Below, piece by piece: positions 1 to 11,549 of a stretch of 64,000 nucleotides of DNA (position 1 is its first letter; each line of letters starts with the position of its first letter). This DNA comes from Roseomonas fluvialis (GTDB taxonomy: Bacteria > Pseudomonadota > Alphaproteobacteria > Acetobacterales > Acetobacteraceae), in NCBI RefSeq assembly GCF_022846615.1, contig NZ_AP025637.1, positions 3,435,001-3,499,000 of the forward strand. The letters run 5' to 3'. The position numbers and the translations under genes are program-made. Under the pieces are notes generated by a model that was given only the letters and a program-made list of their open reading frames with translations, was not told the DNA's origin and did not search any database.

Positions 1-279
1 TGCCACGCGGCGGTCTTCCTCGGTGAACGATCCGGCGGTCGGGTCGGGCACGCCGTAGCCGACCGGCGAGAGCGGCAGTTCAGCCAGGCCGGGCAGCGGC
101 GGCAGGCGGCGGCGGCGCGCGTTCAGCAGCGCCTCAAGGTCGCGACGCACCGCGGTGCGCAGTTGTTCGACCGCCAGCGACTGCGACAGCGGCGGGTCGC
201 GCGGGCTGTCGGGATCGGCATCGAGCAGCCGGTCCAGCAGCGGCAGTCGGATGCGCGGGCTCGATCGCGTGTCGGACAT
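1..279 (-). CDS. tssE: T6SS baseplate subunit TssE (partial, C-terminus beyond left edge)
   Basis: The minus strand reads open from an ATG at 279 to the window edge (93 codons). TssE is the gp25-like component of the T6SS baseplate wedge that initiates sheath assembly in the cytoplasm. The visible part has the family's N-terminal layout: a PLLDRLLDADP start, then an RTAVRRDLEALLN segment like the conserved RRDLE..LN motif, then a PVGYGVPD stretch. The upstream GAGGG that could act as ribosome binding site lies in the arm of the inverted-repeat element at 286-610. Identity rests on motif and on position after the sheath genes. The remaining residues, and probably tssF and tssG, lie to the left. 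Confidence 0.88.
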   Translation of the reverse strand, partial: MSDTRSSPRIRLPLLDRLLDADPDSPRDPPLSQSLAVEQLRTAVRRDLEALLNARRRRLPPLPGLAELPLSPVGYGVPDPTAGSFTEEDRRVA

Positions 280-285
280 TTTCTT

Positions 286-610
286 GCCCTCAGGCGCCGG
301 GCGGCCGCATGCGCGGCCTTGGCTTGCGCGCCGCGCACTGGTGCGCCTGGAGCAGTTGCCGGTCTGGCGCAGTCGCGCTGCGCGCTCCCGGATCGCTGCG
401 CGATCCGAAAAGGGCGGGGCGGTGCGGGCGCGCCGACGCACGTCGTGCCGTTCGGCGCCGGACTGCGGATCGGTGCGACATGGCGGATCGTGTTCCGCAC
501 GGTCCGGGAGCGCAAAGCGCGATCGCGCCCAACCTGCGCGTGGCGCCCGGCGCACCAGTACGCGGCGCGCAAGCCAAGGCCGCGCATGCGGCCGCCCGGC
601 GCTTGAGGGC
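286..610. repeat. 325-bp foldback (MITE-like) element with ~63-bp inverted arms
   Basis: The arms 286-348 and 548-610 are reverse complements with about two mismatches. The outer ends read GCCCTCA and TGAGGGC. Further in, about 370-405 and 480-530 show weaker complementarity around CTCCCGGA, so most of the element can fold back. It fills the gap between the impE stop (612) and the tssE start (279) almost exactly. No transposase is encoded; frames that read through it look like arbitrary Arg/Ala-rich translations. A short TT or TTC at both outer flanks could be a minimal target duplication, but this is weak. It resembles a non-autonomous palindromic insertion. Confidence 0.75.
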
Positions 611-611
611 T

Positions 612-1397
612 TCACTCAAAGCTTATCTCGTCGAGTTCGGCCAGCGTCTTCGCTTCCTCGCCGACCAGGAATTCGCGTCCGCCCAGGCCGCGCACCAGCG
701 TGCCGTCCTCCTGCCATTCCGTCCCGCGGCCGAGCCGCAGCGGGTTCGGCATGTCCTTCGCCGTCCAGGGATAGACGACCGGGATGTAGACCACCCCCTC
801 CTGGCCGTCCTTCATCTCGATGGTGCAGCGGCGCCAGTACAGGTCGCGCGGGCGCTTGGGCGCATCGAAGGACAGAGCGCGCAGCCGTTCGGTCGGCACC
901 CACATGTATTCGCCGCCGGCGGTGTGCACCTCGATCATCGCGGCGAACACGTCGTCAGCGTCGCGGAAATCGTCGAAGGCGGTATCGGCGGCGCGGCCCG
1001 CCACGCGCGGGCGCAGCGCCTCGATCTCGACCGCCGCGGCGGCGGCACCCGCATGGTCGCCGGCGCGCAGCAGGGTGATGGCGCGTGCGGTCGCCTTCTG
1101 CGCCTCGGTCGGGTCCTCGCCCTGAAACTTTGGCACGCGGCCTTCCATCAGGACCTGGCGGCGCACCACCTCGCCGCGGATGAGCTGGCGGAACTCCATC
1201 ACCGTCGGCGAGGGCGTTTCCTCGAGCACGGCATCAAGCGAACGGTCCGCGCGTTCGAACTCGCCGGCGAAGACCAGCATTTCCGCCAGCAGCCAGCGCG
1301 CGCTGGCGTCCCGCGGCGCCGCCTTGACCGCAGCGGTGGCCGCCGCCACCGCGCCCTCGATGTCACCTGCCTTGAACGCTTCGCCTGCCGTTGTCAT
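612..1397 (-). CDS. T6SS accessory protein ImpE/TagJ family
   Basis: This encodes 261 residues from the ATG at 1397. The start is chosen because it overlaps the previous gene's stop as ATGA and begins a tetratricopeptide-like helical region (GEAFKAGDIEGAVAAATAAV). The C-terminal half carries the ImpE-type segment with YMWVPTERLRAL and KDGQEGVVYIPVVYP. In other systems TagJ/ImpE proteins bind the N-terminus of the sheath protein TssB and are thought to modulate sheath assembly or ClpV recognition. The gene is the last before the foldback element and follows the second TssC-like gene, so it is probably co-translated with it. Function is inferred from family and position. Confidence 0.85.
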   Translation of the reverse strand: MTTAGEAFKAGDIEGAVAAATAAVKAAPRDASARWLLAEMLVFAGEFERADRSLDAVLEETPSPTVMEFRQLIRGEVVRRQVLMEGRVPKFQGEDPTEAQKATARAITLLRAGDHAGAAAAAVEIEALRPRVAGRAADTAFDDFRDADDVFAAMIEVHTAGGEYMWVPTERLRALSFDAPKRPRDLYWRRCTIEMKDGQEGVVYIPVVYPWTAKDMPNPLRLGRGTEWQEDGTLVRGLGGREFLVGEEAKTLAELDEISFE

Positions 1398-2956
1398 GCC
1401 GCTTGCCTCGCCGCCTGGAGATCCGTCACGAGGCGGAAGGCCGCCCCCACCTCGTCCAACTGGTAATGCGGCTGCAGAAGGATGGTGCAGCCATAGACGC
1501 CCGGTTGCCCGGGCTTTTCCGCAACCTCGACGCGCGCATCGCGCAGCGGGTAGCGCGCGCCGGTCTCGCCGCCCGCCGCCGAGATGTTCGTGAAGCCCTG
1601 CAGCCATCGCCCCAGCCGCCGTTCGATGTCGTCGGCGGTCTTGAAGGACCCCACCATGTCGCGGCCCATCAGCTTCACGCAATGGGCGAAGCGGCTGACG
1701 CAGAGCATAGCGTTGAACTGCGCCGACAGGCGCTGGTTGGCGTTGGCCGCTGCCGCGGTCTCGCCGGTCATGCGCGGCGGGCGATGGATGGACGGCGTCG
1801 CGGCGAAGGACGCCTCGGCCAACAGTTCGAGCCCGATGAAGGGCACGAAGCCGGCCTCGACCGCCTGGCGTTCCTGGTCGTCGGTCAGCGCGACTTCGAC
1901 CGGGGGGCGCAGCGGCGCGTCGCGCGGGTCGCCGGACAGGCGCTCGGCGGGCAGGCCCTCGATCACGCCGCCCGACGGATCGCGGTTCACCGCCGCGCCG
2001 CGCACATCGGCCGGCCAGGCGGTGCGGGCGAAGGCGCGCACCGCGGCGGCGGCCAGCCCGTAGCCGGCGTTCATCCAGACGCGCGATTCCGACCCAGGCG
2101 CGTATTCGCGGTAGCGAAAGCGGTCGGCGCGGGTGCCGTTGTCGGGCCAGGGCGCACGCGCCAGCACGCGCGGTAGCACGACCGACAGGAAGCGGCTGTC
2201 CTCGCGCCCCTGCAGCGATCGCCAGCGCCCCCGGTCGGCCGCGCGCAGCACGTCCGTGAGGTCGGCCGCGGCGCCGAGGCCGGACCAGGCATCGAAGCCC
2301 AGCAGCGCGGGATGCGCGGCGACGACCGCCGGCGCAAAGGCCGCGGCCGCCACGCCAGCGAGGCCATCCAGGCCGGCGAGGTCATCGGTCGGGTTGCCGG
2401 GGCCGGGCGCGTGGCGCACCTCGTAATCTGCCACCAGCATGCCGAAGGGCTCGCCGCCGGGCGTGCCGAATTCGCCCTCGTAGACCATCTTGAACAGGGC
2501 GGATTGGTCGAATTCCAGCGCGCGTTCGAAGTCGCGGCACAGTTCCGCCCAGCGCGCCGGCAGGATGCGCAGCTTGATGCGCGCGCCAAAGGGGATGCGT
2601 TCGCCGAGCCAGGCGAGCGCGCGCCAGGACCCTTCCAGACGGCGCAGGCGATCGCTGTGGAGCAGCGCGTCGAGCTGCGCGCCGATCAGGCGGTCGAGTG
2701 CGGCGATGTCGCGGTCGACCGCTTCCTCGAGCCGGCGAAGCGCCGTGCGGCGACTGCGCGGCGTGCCGTCATGCTGGAGGATGCGACCCAGGCCCTCGCC
2801 ATACCAGTCGCGCAGGGCGGCGGCGGCGGACGCGCCCGTGATGAAGCCGGCGATGCGCTCCGCACCGCCCGCACCCGCGCCCTGCCCGAGGAATCCACCG
2901 GACAGGACCAGGGCACGCAGTGCGACGGGCGGGTCAGCGTCGGTTGTCGGCGGCAT
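1394..2956 (-). CDS. second TssC-like contractile sheath protein
   Basis: This 520-residue protein is clearly related to the neighbouring TssC. Shared blocks include [68 protein letters not shown] and the C-terminal ARYPLRDARVEV...PGVY strand region. TssC (VipB) is the large subunit of the cytoplasmic T6SS sheath. Second TssC copies are known in some loci, where they may form a distinct part of the sheath or bind the baseplate. This copy is more alanine-rich and diverged than the principal TssC, and its N-terminus lacks the long Thr/Gly-rich leader of its neighbour. It follows tssC after 45 bp and overlaps impE by 4 bp. Confidence 0.85.
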   Translation of the reverse strand: MPPTTDADPPVALRALVLSGGFLGQGAGAGGAERIAGFITGASAAAALRDWYGEGLGRILQHDGTPRSRRTALRRLEEAVDRDIAALDRLIGAQLDALLHSDRLRRLEGSWRALAWLGERIPFGARIKLRILPARWAELCRDFERALEFDQSALFKMVYEGEFGTPGGEPFGMLVADYEVRHAPGPGNPTDDLAGLDGLAGVAAAAFAPAVVAAHPALLGFDAWSGLGAAADLTDVLRAADRGRWRSLQGREDSRFLSVVLPRVLARAPWPDNGTRADRFRYREYAPGSESRVWMNAGYGLAAAAVRAFARTAWPADVRGAAVNRDPSGGVIEGLPAERLSGDPRDAPLRPPVEVALTDDQERQAVEAGFVPFIGLELLAEASFAATPSIHRPPRMTGETAAAANANQRLSAQFNAMLCVSRFAHCVKLMGRDMVGSFKTADDIERRLGRWLQGFTNISAAGGETGARYPLRDARVEVAEKPGQPGVYGCTILLQPHYQLDEVGAAFRLVTDLQAARQAA

Positions 2957-3001
2957 GCTGCCGCACCCCTTCCAGCCGATGCATGGCCCACCCGGCCGCG
3001 G

Positions 3002-4498
<1,497 letters not shown>

Positions 4499-4502
4499 GC
4501 GA

Positions 4503-5009
4503 TCAGCCCTCCTTCTTGTCGAGGCCGAGTTCGGCCGAAAGCTTGTCGAGCTTGTCCTTGTCCTGGAGCACCTGCTCGAGCAGGCCTTCCAGCTCGTCCG
4601 AGCGGTCGACCTTCGACATCAGGTCGCGCAGCTTCGCACGGGTCTCCAGCATGGCCTTCAGCGCCGGCACCTGCTCGGCCACCTTCGCCGGTTCGAAATC
4701 CTCGAGGCTGCGGAACTTCAGGTTGACCGCCATCTGGCTGCCGTCGCCGGCCAGGGTGTTGTCGACCTTGATGTTCAGGCCGGGCTGGATGCGGGCCATG
4801 ACATCATTGAAGTTGTCGCGGTCGATCTGCACGAACTTGCGCTCGGCCAGCGGCTTCAGCGGTTCGGTCGGATCGCCGGCGAAGTCGCCCATGATGCCGA
4901 CCACGAAGGGCAGTTCGCGCTCAATCTGCGCGCCTTCGGTCTCGACTTCGTAGGTGATGTGGACGCGCGGCTTGCGGACCCGCGCGAGCTTGTCATGCAC
5001 GCTGCTCAT
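4503..5009 (-). CDS. tssB: T6SS contractile sheath small subunit TssB (VipA)
   Basis: The 168-residue protein has the TssB signature region [20 protein letters not shown] followed by MGDFAG, then [17 protein letters not shown] and [16 protein letters not shown]. It forms the interlocked TssB-TssC heterodimers of the sheath. An AGGAGG ribosome binding site sits about 6 nt before the ATG at 5009. A sigma-70-like promoter with TTGACC and TAATCT boxes lies upstream. It is therefore probably transcribed apart from tssA, 192 bp further upstream. Confidence 0.97.
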   Translation of the reverse strand: MSSVHDKLARVRKPRVHITYEVETEGAQIERELPFVVGIMGDFAGDPTEPLKPLAERKFVQIDRDNFNDVMARIQPGLNIKVDNTLAGDGSQMAVNLKFRSLEDFEPAKVAEQVPALKAMLETRAKLRDLMSKVDRSDELEGLLEQVLQDKDKLDKLSAELGLDKKEG

Positions 5010-5061
5010 CAGCTTCCTCCTGAGGGCGAGGTCCGATGCCCAAGGGTTTCGGTTCCCGCGA

Positions 5062-5091
5062 AGATTACGCAGTCAGTGCGATCCGGGTCAA
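5062..5091 (-). promoter_or_regulatory. putative sigma-70 promoter of tssB-tssC-impE-tssE
   Basis: On the minus strand a -35 box TTGACC (5091-5086) and a -10 box TAATCT (5067-5062) are separated by 18 bp, giving a leader of about 45 nt to the tssB ATG. The -35 box lies within an inverted repeat, GATCCGG (5080-5086) and CCGGATC (5097-5103), that could serve as a protein-binding site overlapping the promoter. This is inference from sequence only. Confidence 0.45.
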
Positions 5092-5201
5092 CGCATCCGG
5101 ATCACACTTCCATGGCCAGACGCAGGGCTGTCTCCCCGCGACCGTCCGACGCGGCGGAGGCTAGCACGGCCGCGCCACGACGGAAGCGAAGATCGCGCGG
5201 C

Positions 5202-6332
5202 TTATTCTTCCGGCACGCGGATTCCGAGCGAGGTCAGCATCAGCCGGCGCACGCCGGCATCGGGCAGCACCTCGGCCAGCAGGTCGGGCAGCGGCATGCG
5301 CGCCCGGCGCACCGCGTCGTCCAGCGTGAAGGCAAGCGGCGAATGCGGTTCGGTCTTGCGGAAGAAGGTCGCGATCTCCTCGAGCGCGCGGATCGCGTCG
5401 TCGCGGGTGCGCAGTACGCGCGGGCCGCCCGACGCGCCCGCACCGCCGCCACCGCCGCCCGCCACAGGCGCGTCCCCGGTCGCTTCTGCCATGGCCTCGC
5501 CCTCCTCCCCGGGAGCCTCCGGCGCCGCGGGGGCGCCGGCGATCCGGGTGCTGATGTCGATGATGGCGGCAAGCGCTTCCGCCACGCGGCGCGTGGACGG
5601 CGCATCGGCGCCGAAGCGCGCGGTCACGGCGACATCCATCGCCGACCAGGCGGCGGCGGCGGCGCGCGCCTCGTCGCCTGCCGCGCGCAGCGTCGCGGTA
5701 TCGCCGCGCGCCTCGCCCTGCAGAGAATCGAAGGTCGGCACTCCCGCCTTGTAGCGCGCCTCCCGCCGTGTCTCGTCGGACAGTGCGGCGGTTTCCTCCG
5801 AGCGCTGCCAGGTGAACAGGTCGCATTCCCCGCCATCGCCGCGGCGGAACAGCGGGTAGTTGCGGATCGCGGCCATCAGCGTGCCGTCGGCACCTTCGCC
5901 CGACAGCCCCCCGATGGGCGCGCCGCGGCCATCGATGCCGTCCTCGTCGTCGAGGCGCGGGAAGCCGTTGTCCCAGTATTGTTCGCACAGCCCGGCGATG
6001 ACGCTCGCACCATCCGCGAGGCCGCGCAGGCCATCGAGGCGCACCAGCGCCTCGGTCATCCAGGCCGCGATCTCGAAGTCCTTCACCTTGGCCCCGAGGC
6101 ACTCGATGCCGAGCTTCTTGACCTCGCGCCAATTGGCCTGGACGGCGGCGGGGTTGGCGTCGGGGTCACCGCCGTCGATCGCGCGCTCGCCGGCGCGCGC
6201 GTCGTTGCGCTGCGTTCGGATGCGCTGATAGAGCGACTGCGGCGAATAGTCCGGGCGCAGGTCCTCGCCCGCACCCTCGCCGGTCGGCAGCGGCGCCAGC
6301 AGGCTGTCGATGTCGAGTACGCCTTGACCCAT
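5202..6332 (-). CDS. tssA: T6SS protein TssA (ImpA family)
   Basis: This encodes 376 residues. The N-terminal ImpA domain begins with LLAPLPTGEGAGEDLRPDY, the typical start, and continues through NWREVKKLGIECL and EIAAWMTEALVRLDGLRGL. A Gly/Ala-rich linker around residues 270-300 leads to a C-terminal helical part with ALEEIATFFRKTEPHSPLAF, as in the short TssA class. TssA organises baseplate assembly and primes sheath and tube polymerisation. The gene diverges from tssH across 151 bp, and the 192-bp gap to tssB holds the putative tssB promoter. Confidence 0.93.
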   Translation of the reverse strand: MGQGVLDIDSLLAPLPTGEGAGEDLRPDYSPQSLYQRIRTQRNDARAGERAIDGGDPDANPAAVQANWREVKKLGIECLGAKVKDFEIAAWMTEALVRLDGLRGLADGASVIAGLCEQYWDNGFPRLDDEDGIDGRGAPIGGLSGEGADGTLMAAIRNYPLFRRGDGGECDLFTWQRSEETAALSDETRREARYKAGVPTFDSLQGEARGDTATLRAAGDEARAAAAAWSAMDVAVTARFGADAPSTRRVAEALAAIIDISTRIAGAPAAPEAPGEEGEAMAEATGDAPVAGGGGGGAGASGGPRVLRTRDDAIRALEEIATFFRKTEPHSPLAFTLDDAVRRARMPLPDLLAEVLPDAGVRRLMLTSLGIRVPEE

Positions 6333-6483
6333 CCTGAACCCCCGTGTGACGCCCCTTACACCGCCCCGTCGGCGGCCGCGGCAGGCACGCTAGCACGCTG
6401 GACTCGTTTCGCACGCCCCCTTACCGTCCCGCTCGCGGACGGACCGCCGTGCCGCGTATCAAGCAAGATGGGGTGCGTCCGGC

Positions 6484-9156
<2,673 letters not shown>

Positions 9157-9230
9157 GCTATAGAATTGCTCACCAGGAAGCGGCAGCGGGTCGCTTCTCC
9201 GGGGGCAGGATTGGGAAAGGGAAAACGCAG

Positions 9231-9713
9231 ATGCCTATCGTGATGAAGTTCCAGGGGATCGACGGCGAGAGCACCGTCGAAGGCTTCGAAAAGTACACGC
9301 TGCTGTCGTCCTTCGAGTACGGCGTGGGCCGCCGCATCTCCTCGGCACGCGGCACCTCGACCCGTGAAGGTGGTGACTCGAACCACAGCGAGACCATCGT
9401 GCGCAAGAAGACCGACGGCACGACGGTGAAGTACTTCGAGGAAGCCTGCACCGGCAAGCTGAACAAGGAAGTCGAGATCGCCTTCCTGCGCACCGGCAAT
9501 GGCCAGTCGGAGGAGTACCTGAACTTCAAGATGGAAGGCTGCGGCGTGTCCGGCCTGTCCTTCAAGTCGGCCGGCGGCCAGGACGCCCGCCCCGAGGAAG
9601 TGCTGCACCTGAACTTCGACAAGATCACCATCAAGTACAACCCGATCGGCGACGACTTCAGCGGCAACCCGGCGAGCTACGGCTGGGATCTCGCGAAGGC
9701 GAAGAAGCTCTGA
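9231..9713 (+). CDS. hcp: T6SS inner-tube protein Hcp (first paralogue)
   Basis: The 160-residue protein is a canonical Hcp: it opens with IVMKFQGIDGESTVEGFE, followed by KYTLLSSFEYGVGR. The body contains KYFEEACTGKLNKEVEIAFLRTG and a C-terminal LNFDKITIKYNP strand. Hcp hexamers stack to form the tube expelled by sheath contraction and can carry effectors in the lumen. A TATAGAAT sequence (9162-9169) just after the tssH stop might be a -10 element, but no matching -35 was found. Two strong hairpins follow the gene, suggesting it is transcribed more than the two downstream paralogues. Confidence 0.96.
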   Translation: MPIVMKFQGIDGESTVEGFEKYTLLSSFEYGVGRRISSARGTSTREGGDSNHSETIVRKKTDGTTVKYFEEACTGKLNKEVEIAFLRTGNGQSEEYLNFKMEGCGVSGLSFKSAGGQDARPEEVLHLNFDKITIKYNPIGDDFSGNPASYGWDLAKAKKL

Positions 9714-9720
9714 TCCGGTT

Positions 9721-9789
9721 GGCGCCGGGATCGACCCGGCGCCTTGCGGCAAAGCCATCCTGTGCCGCCCGGCCCGTCCGGGCGGCACA
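9721..9789 (+). terminator. tandem perfect hairpins between hcp1 and hcp2
   Basis: The first hairpin pairs GGCGCCGGG (9721-9729) with CCCGGCGCC (9735-9743) around a 5-nt loop. The second pairs TGTGCCGCCCGG (9761-9772) with CCGGGCGGCACA (9778-9789), also around 5 nt. Both stems are perfect. No long T tract follows, so they may act as partial terminators or as 3' stabilisers of the hcp1 message rather than as complete stops. The next gene begins 19 nt later. Confidence 0.7.
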
Positions 9790-9808
9790 ATCCTGAGAAG
9801 GGTGTGCG

Positions 9809-10321
9809 ATGAGCGACGCGTCCGACAGCACGATCTTCCTCTCCTACGACAGCGTCACCGGAGAAGTCTCGTTCAACGACGGTGGCGTGGAGGCCGGCCC
9901 GGGAACCAACTGGGTCCAGCTCACCCAATGCATCCTGCGCGCCGATCTGAACGTGCAGGGCCGCGTCATGAGCGGCGGCAATATCAGGAACGTCGACTTC
10001 GGCGGCGAAGCACCGCCACTGAAGATCGTGAAGCGCACCGACGCCGCGACCGTGGGGCTGATGCGCGAGATGCTCGGCACTCCGGGGCTGCGCAGCGCCG
10101 TCGTCACCTTCGTGCGCACCGACACCGACGGCCCGGCCGAGTACCTGCGCTACGAGATGACAGGCTGCAGCATCGTCGGCTTCGAGTTCGCCAGCTTCGG
10201 CGACAACCGGTCTCATGAGACCTTCGAGATTCTCTACAAGCGACTCACCATCAAGGCCTACGCCGGGACGGACGGCGCGAAGGGTGCGCAGGCCATGGCC
10301 GTCCTGACGAACGGGAGCTGA
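9809..10321 (+). CDS. Hcp-family protein (second paralogue)
   Basis: This 170-residue protein has the Hcp fold pattern of alternating strands and C-terminal segments resembling Hcp: TFVRTDTDGPAEYLRYEMTGC and ETFEILYKRLTIKAY. Its N-terminus replaces the usual FQGIDG motif with FLSYDSVTGEVSFNDGG. It could make a mixed or alternative tube, a cap, or an adaptor for a specific effector. It lies between two other Hcp-like genes, 5 bp before the third, so the last two are probably co-translated. The AGAAGG ribosome binding site overlaps the end of the hairpin region. Family assignment is by pattern and context. Confidence 0.75.
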   Translation: MSDASDSTIFLSYDSVTGEVSFNDGGVEAGPGTNWVQLTQCILRADLNVQGRVMSGGNIRNVDFGGEAPPLKIVKRTDAATVGLMREMLGTPGLRSAVVTFVRTDTDGPAEYLRYEMTGCSIVGFEFASFGDNRSHETFEILYKRLTIKAYAGTDGAKGAQAMAVLTNGS

Positions 10322-10325
10322 CGCC

Positions 10326-10805
10326 ATGCCGGTCCTGATGTCGGTCGACGGAATCCAGGGGCCTGGCGTGATCCCCTCCTACGAGGGCTGGCTTCTGCTG
10401 AGCAGCTTCAGCTGGAGCGGTTCGCGCGGGACCGGCAAGCGCATGGACCGCCATGGAGTCATGGGTGTGTTCGTGGTCGCGCCGCAGTTGAAGGCCGTGA
10501 GCGTCGCGCGCTCCGCCGACATCGTGACGCCGCTGATCTGGCAGCTGATGCTGACCAACACCAAGAAGACCGTGAAGTTCGCCTGGCTGCGCACGGGCTC
10601 GGACGGGCTCACGCCGTTCCTCGAGATTACGCTCACCAAGGCCCTCATCACCGCGATGGGCGAGAGCGCGACCCTAGGCGAGCCGTCCGAGACGATCACC
10701 TTCGCCTACGACGAGGTCGAGGCCCGCGTGGTCAACGTGGGCAACAGGCTGACGGGCCCGCAGGACGTGGTCAGCTACGTCCTGTCGCAAGGGTCGCGCA
10801 TCTGA
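10326..10805 (+). CDS. Hcp-family protein (third paralogue)
   Basis: The 159-residue product begins MPVLMSVDGIQGPGVIPSYE, followed by GWLLLSSFSWSG, close to the Hcp start pattern with DGI and LLSSF. It continues with NTKKTVKFAWLRTGSDG, matching the EIAFLRTGNG strand of the first Hcp. The C-terminal half (ETITFAYDEVEARVVNVG) fits the last Hcp strands. It is more diverged from the first copy than expected for a recent duplicate. It may be a specialised tube or tip-proximal subunit. It ends 30 bp before the convergent pppA gene. Confidence 0.72.
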   Translation: MPVLMSVDGIQGPGVIPSYEGWLLLSSFSWSGSRGTGKRMDRHGVMGVFVVAPQLKAVSVARSADIVTPLIWQLMLTNTKKTVKFAWLRTGSDGLTPFLEITLTKALITAMGESATLGEPSETITFAYDEVEARVVNVGNRLTGPQDVVSYVLSQGSRI

Positions 10806-10835
10806 CGCTCCGACGCGGCGGCCGCGGCGCGCCCC

Positions 10836-11549
10836 TCAGGGCGTGCAGGTCACCGCGATCGCACTGACATTGTCGCGCGCGCCGCGGCCCACTGCTTCGG
10901 TCACGATCGCCTGCGCGTCCCCGCCGGCGCCGACCATGGCGCCGATCTCGGCCTCCGACATGGTCTTGAACAGGCCATCCGTGCACAGCAGGTAGCGGTC
11001 GCCCTCGATGATGCGGCCGGACACCTTGTCGAGTTCCAACTCGCCCTGTGCACCGACGGCGCGGGTGATGACATTCGCCTGCGGGTGGCTCTCGGCCTCT
11101 TCCTCGCTCAGGGTGCCCTGGTCGACGAGTTCCTGCACCAGCGAGTGGTCGCGCGTGACGCGCGCCAGCGTGCCGCCCCGCATCATGTAGCCGCGCGAAT
11201 CGCCTGCCCAGAGCATCGCGAAGTGCTCCCCGCGCGCCAGCATGACCACGACGGTCGAGGCCAGGATGCGCCCAGGGCCGCGCCGCGCCGCTTCCTCCTG
11301 GAGGTCCTGGTGCACGGCCGTCAGCTTCAGGCGGACCTGCGCCAGCAGTTCCGCCGCCGGCAGCCCCGGCGCGATGGTCCCGAGCGCGGCGACGATCGCC
11401 GCCGAGGCAACGTCCCCCGCACCATGCCCGCCGGCGCCGTCGGCCACGGCCCACAGCCCGATATCGGGCCGGTCGAGCAGCGCATCCTCGTTGCGCGGCC
11501 TGACCGCGCCGGGATGGGTGGCAGCGTGGGAGATCAGGCGCCAGGTCAT
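10836..11549 (-). CDS. pppA: PP2C-type protein phosphatase PppA of the T6SS
   Basis: This encodes 237 residues from the ATG at 11549, which overlaps the tagF stop as ATGA. PP2C motifs are present: RNEDA (19-23), ADGAGGH (36-42), WAGDSRGY, TRAVG, LLCTDGL and RDNVSAIAV, including the metal-binding aspartates. In T6SS loci with threonine phosphorylation control, PppA removes the phosphate placed by kinase PpkA on Fha or TssL and so switches secretion off. In Agrobacterium TagF and PppA are one fused protein; the overlapping genes here are consistent with the same partnership. No PpkA gene is seen in this window. Confidence 0.93.
   Translation of the reverse strand: MTWRLISHAATHPGAVRPRNEDALLDRPDIGLWAVADGAGGHGAGDVASAAIVAALGTIAPGLPAAELLAQVRLKLTAVHQDLQEEAARRGPGRILASTVVVMLARGEHFAMLWAGDSRGYMMRGGTLARVTRDHSLVQELVDQGTLSEEEAESHPQANVITRAVGAQGELELDKVSGRIIEGDRYLLCTDGLFKTMSEAEIGAMVGAGGDAQAIVTEAVGRGARDNVSAIAVTCTP

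Noticed and set aside
309..1466. Plus-strand open frame crossing the foldback element and impE
   Set aside because: Starts inside the inverted repeat and continues antisense to impE; no recognisable domain.
6333..6483. Sigma-54 promoter between tssA and tssH
   Set aside because: No TGGC-N8-TTGC-type pair could be placed on either strand.
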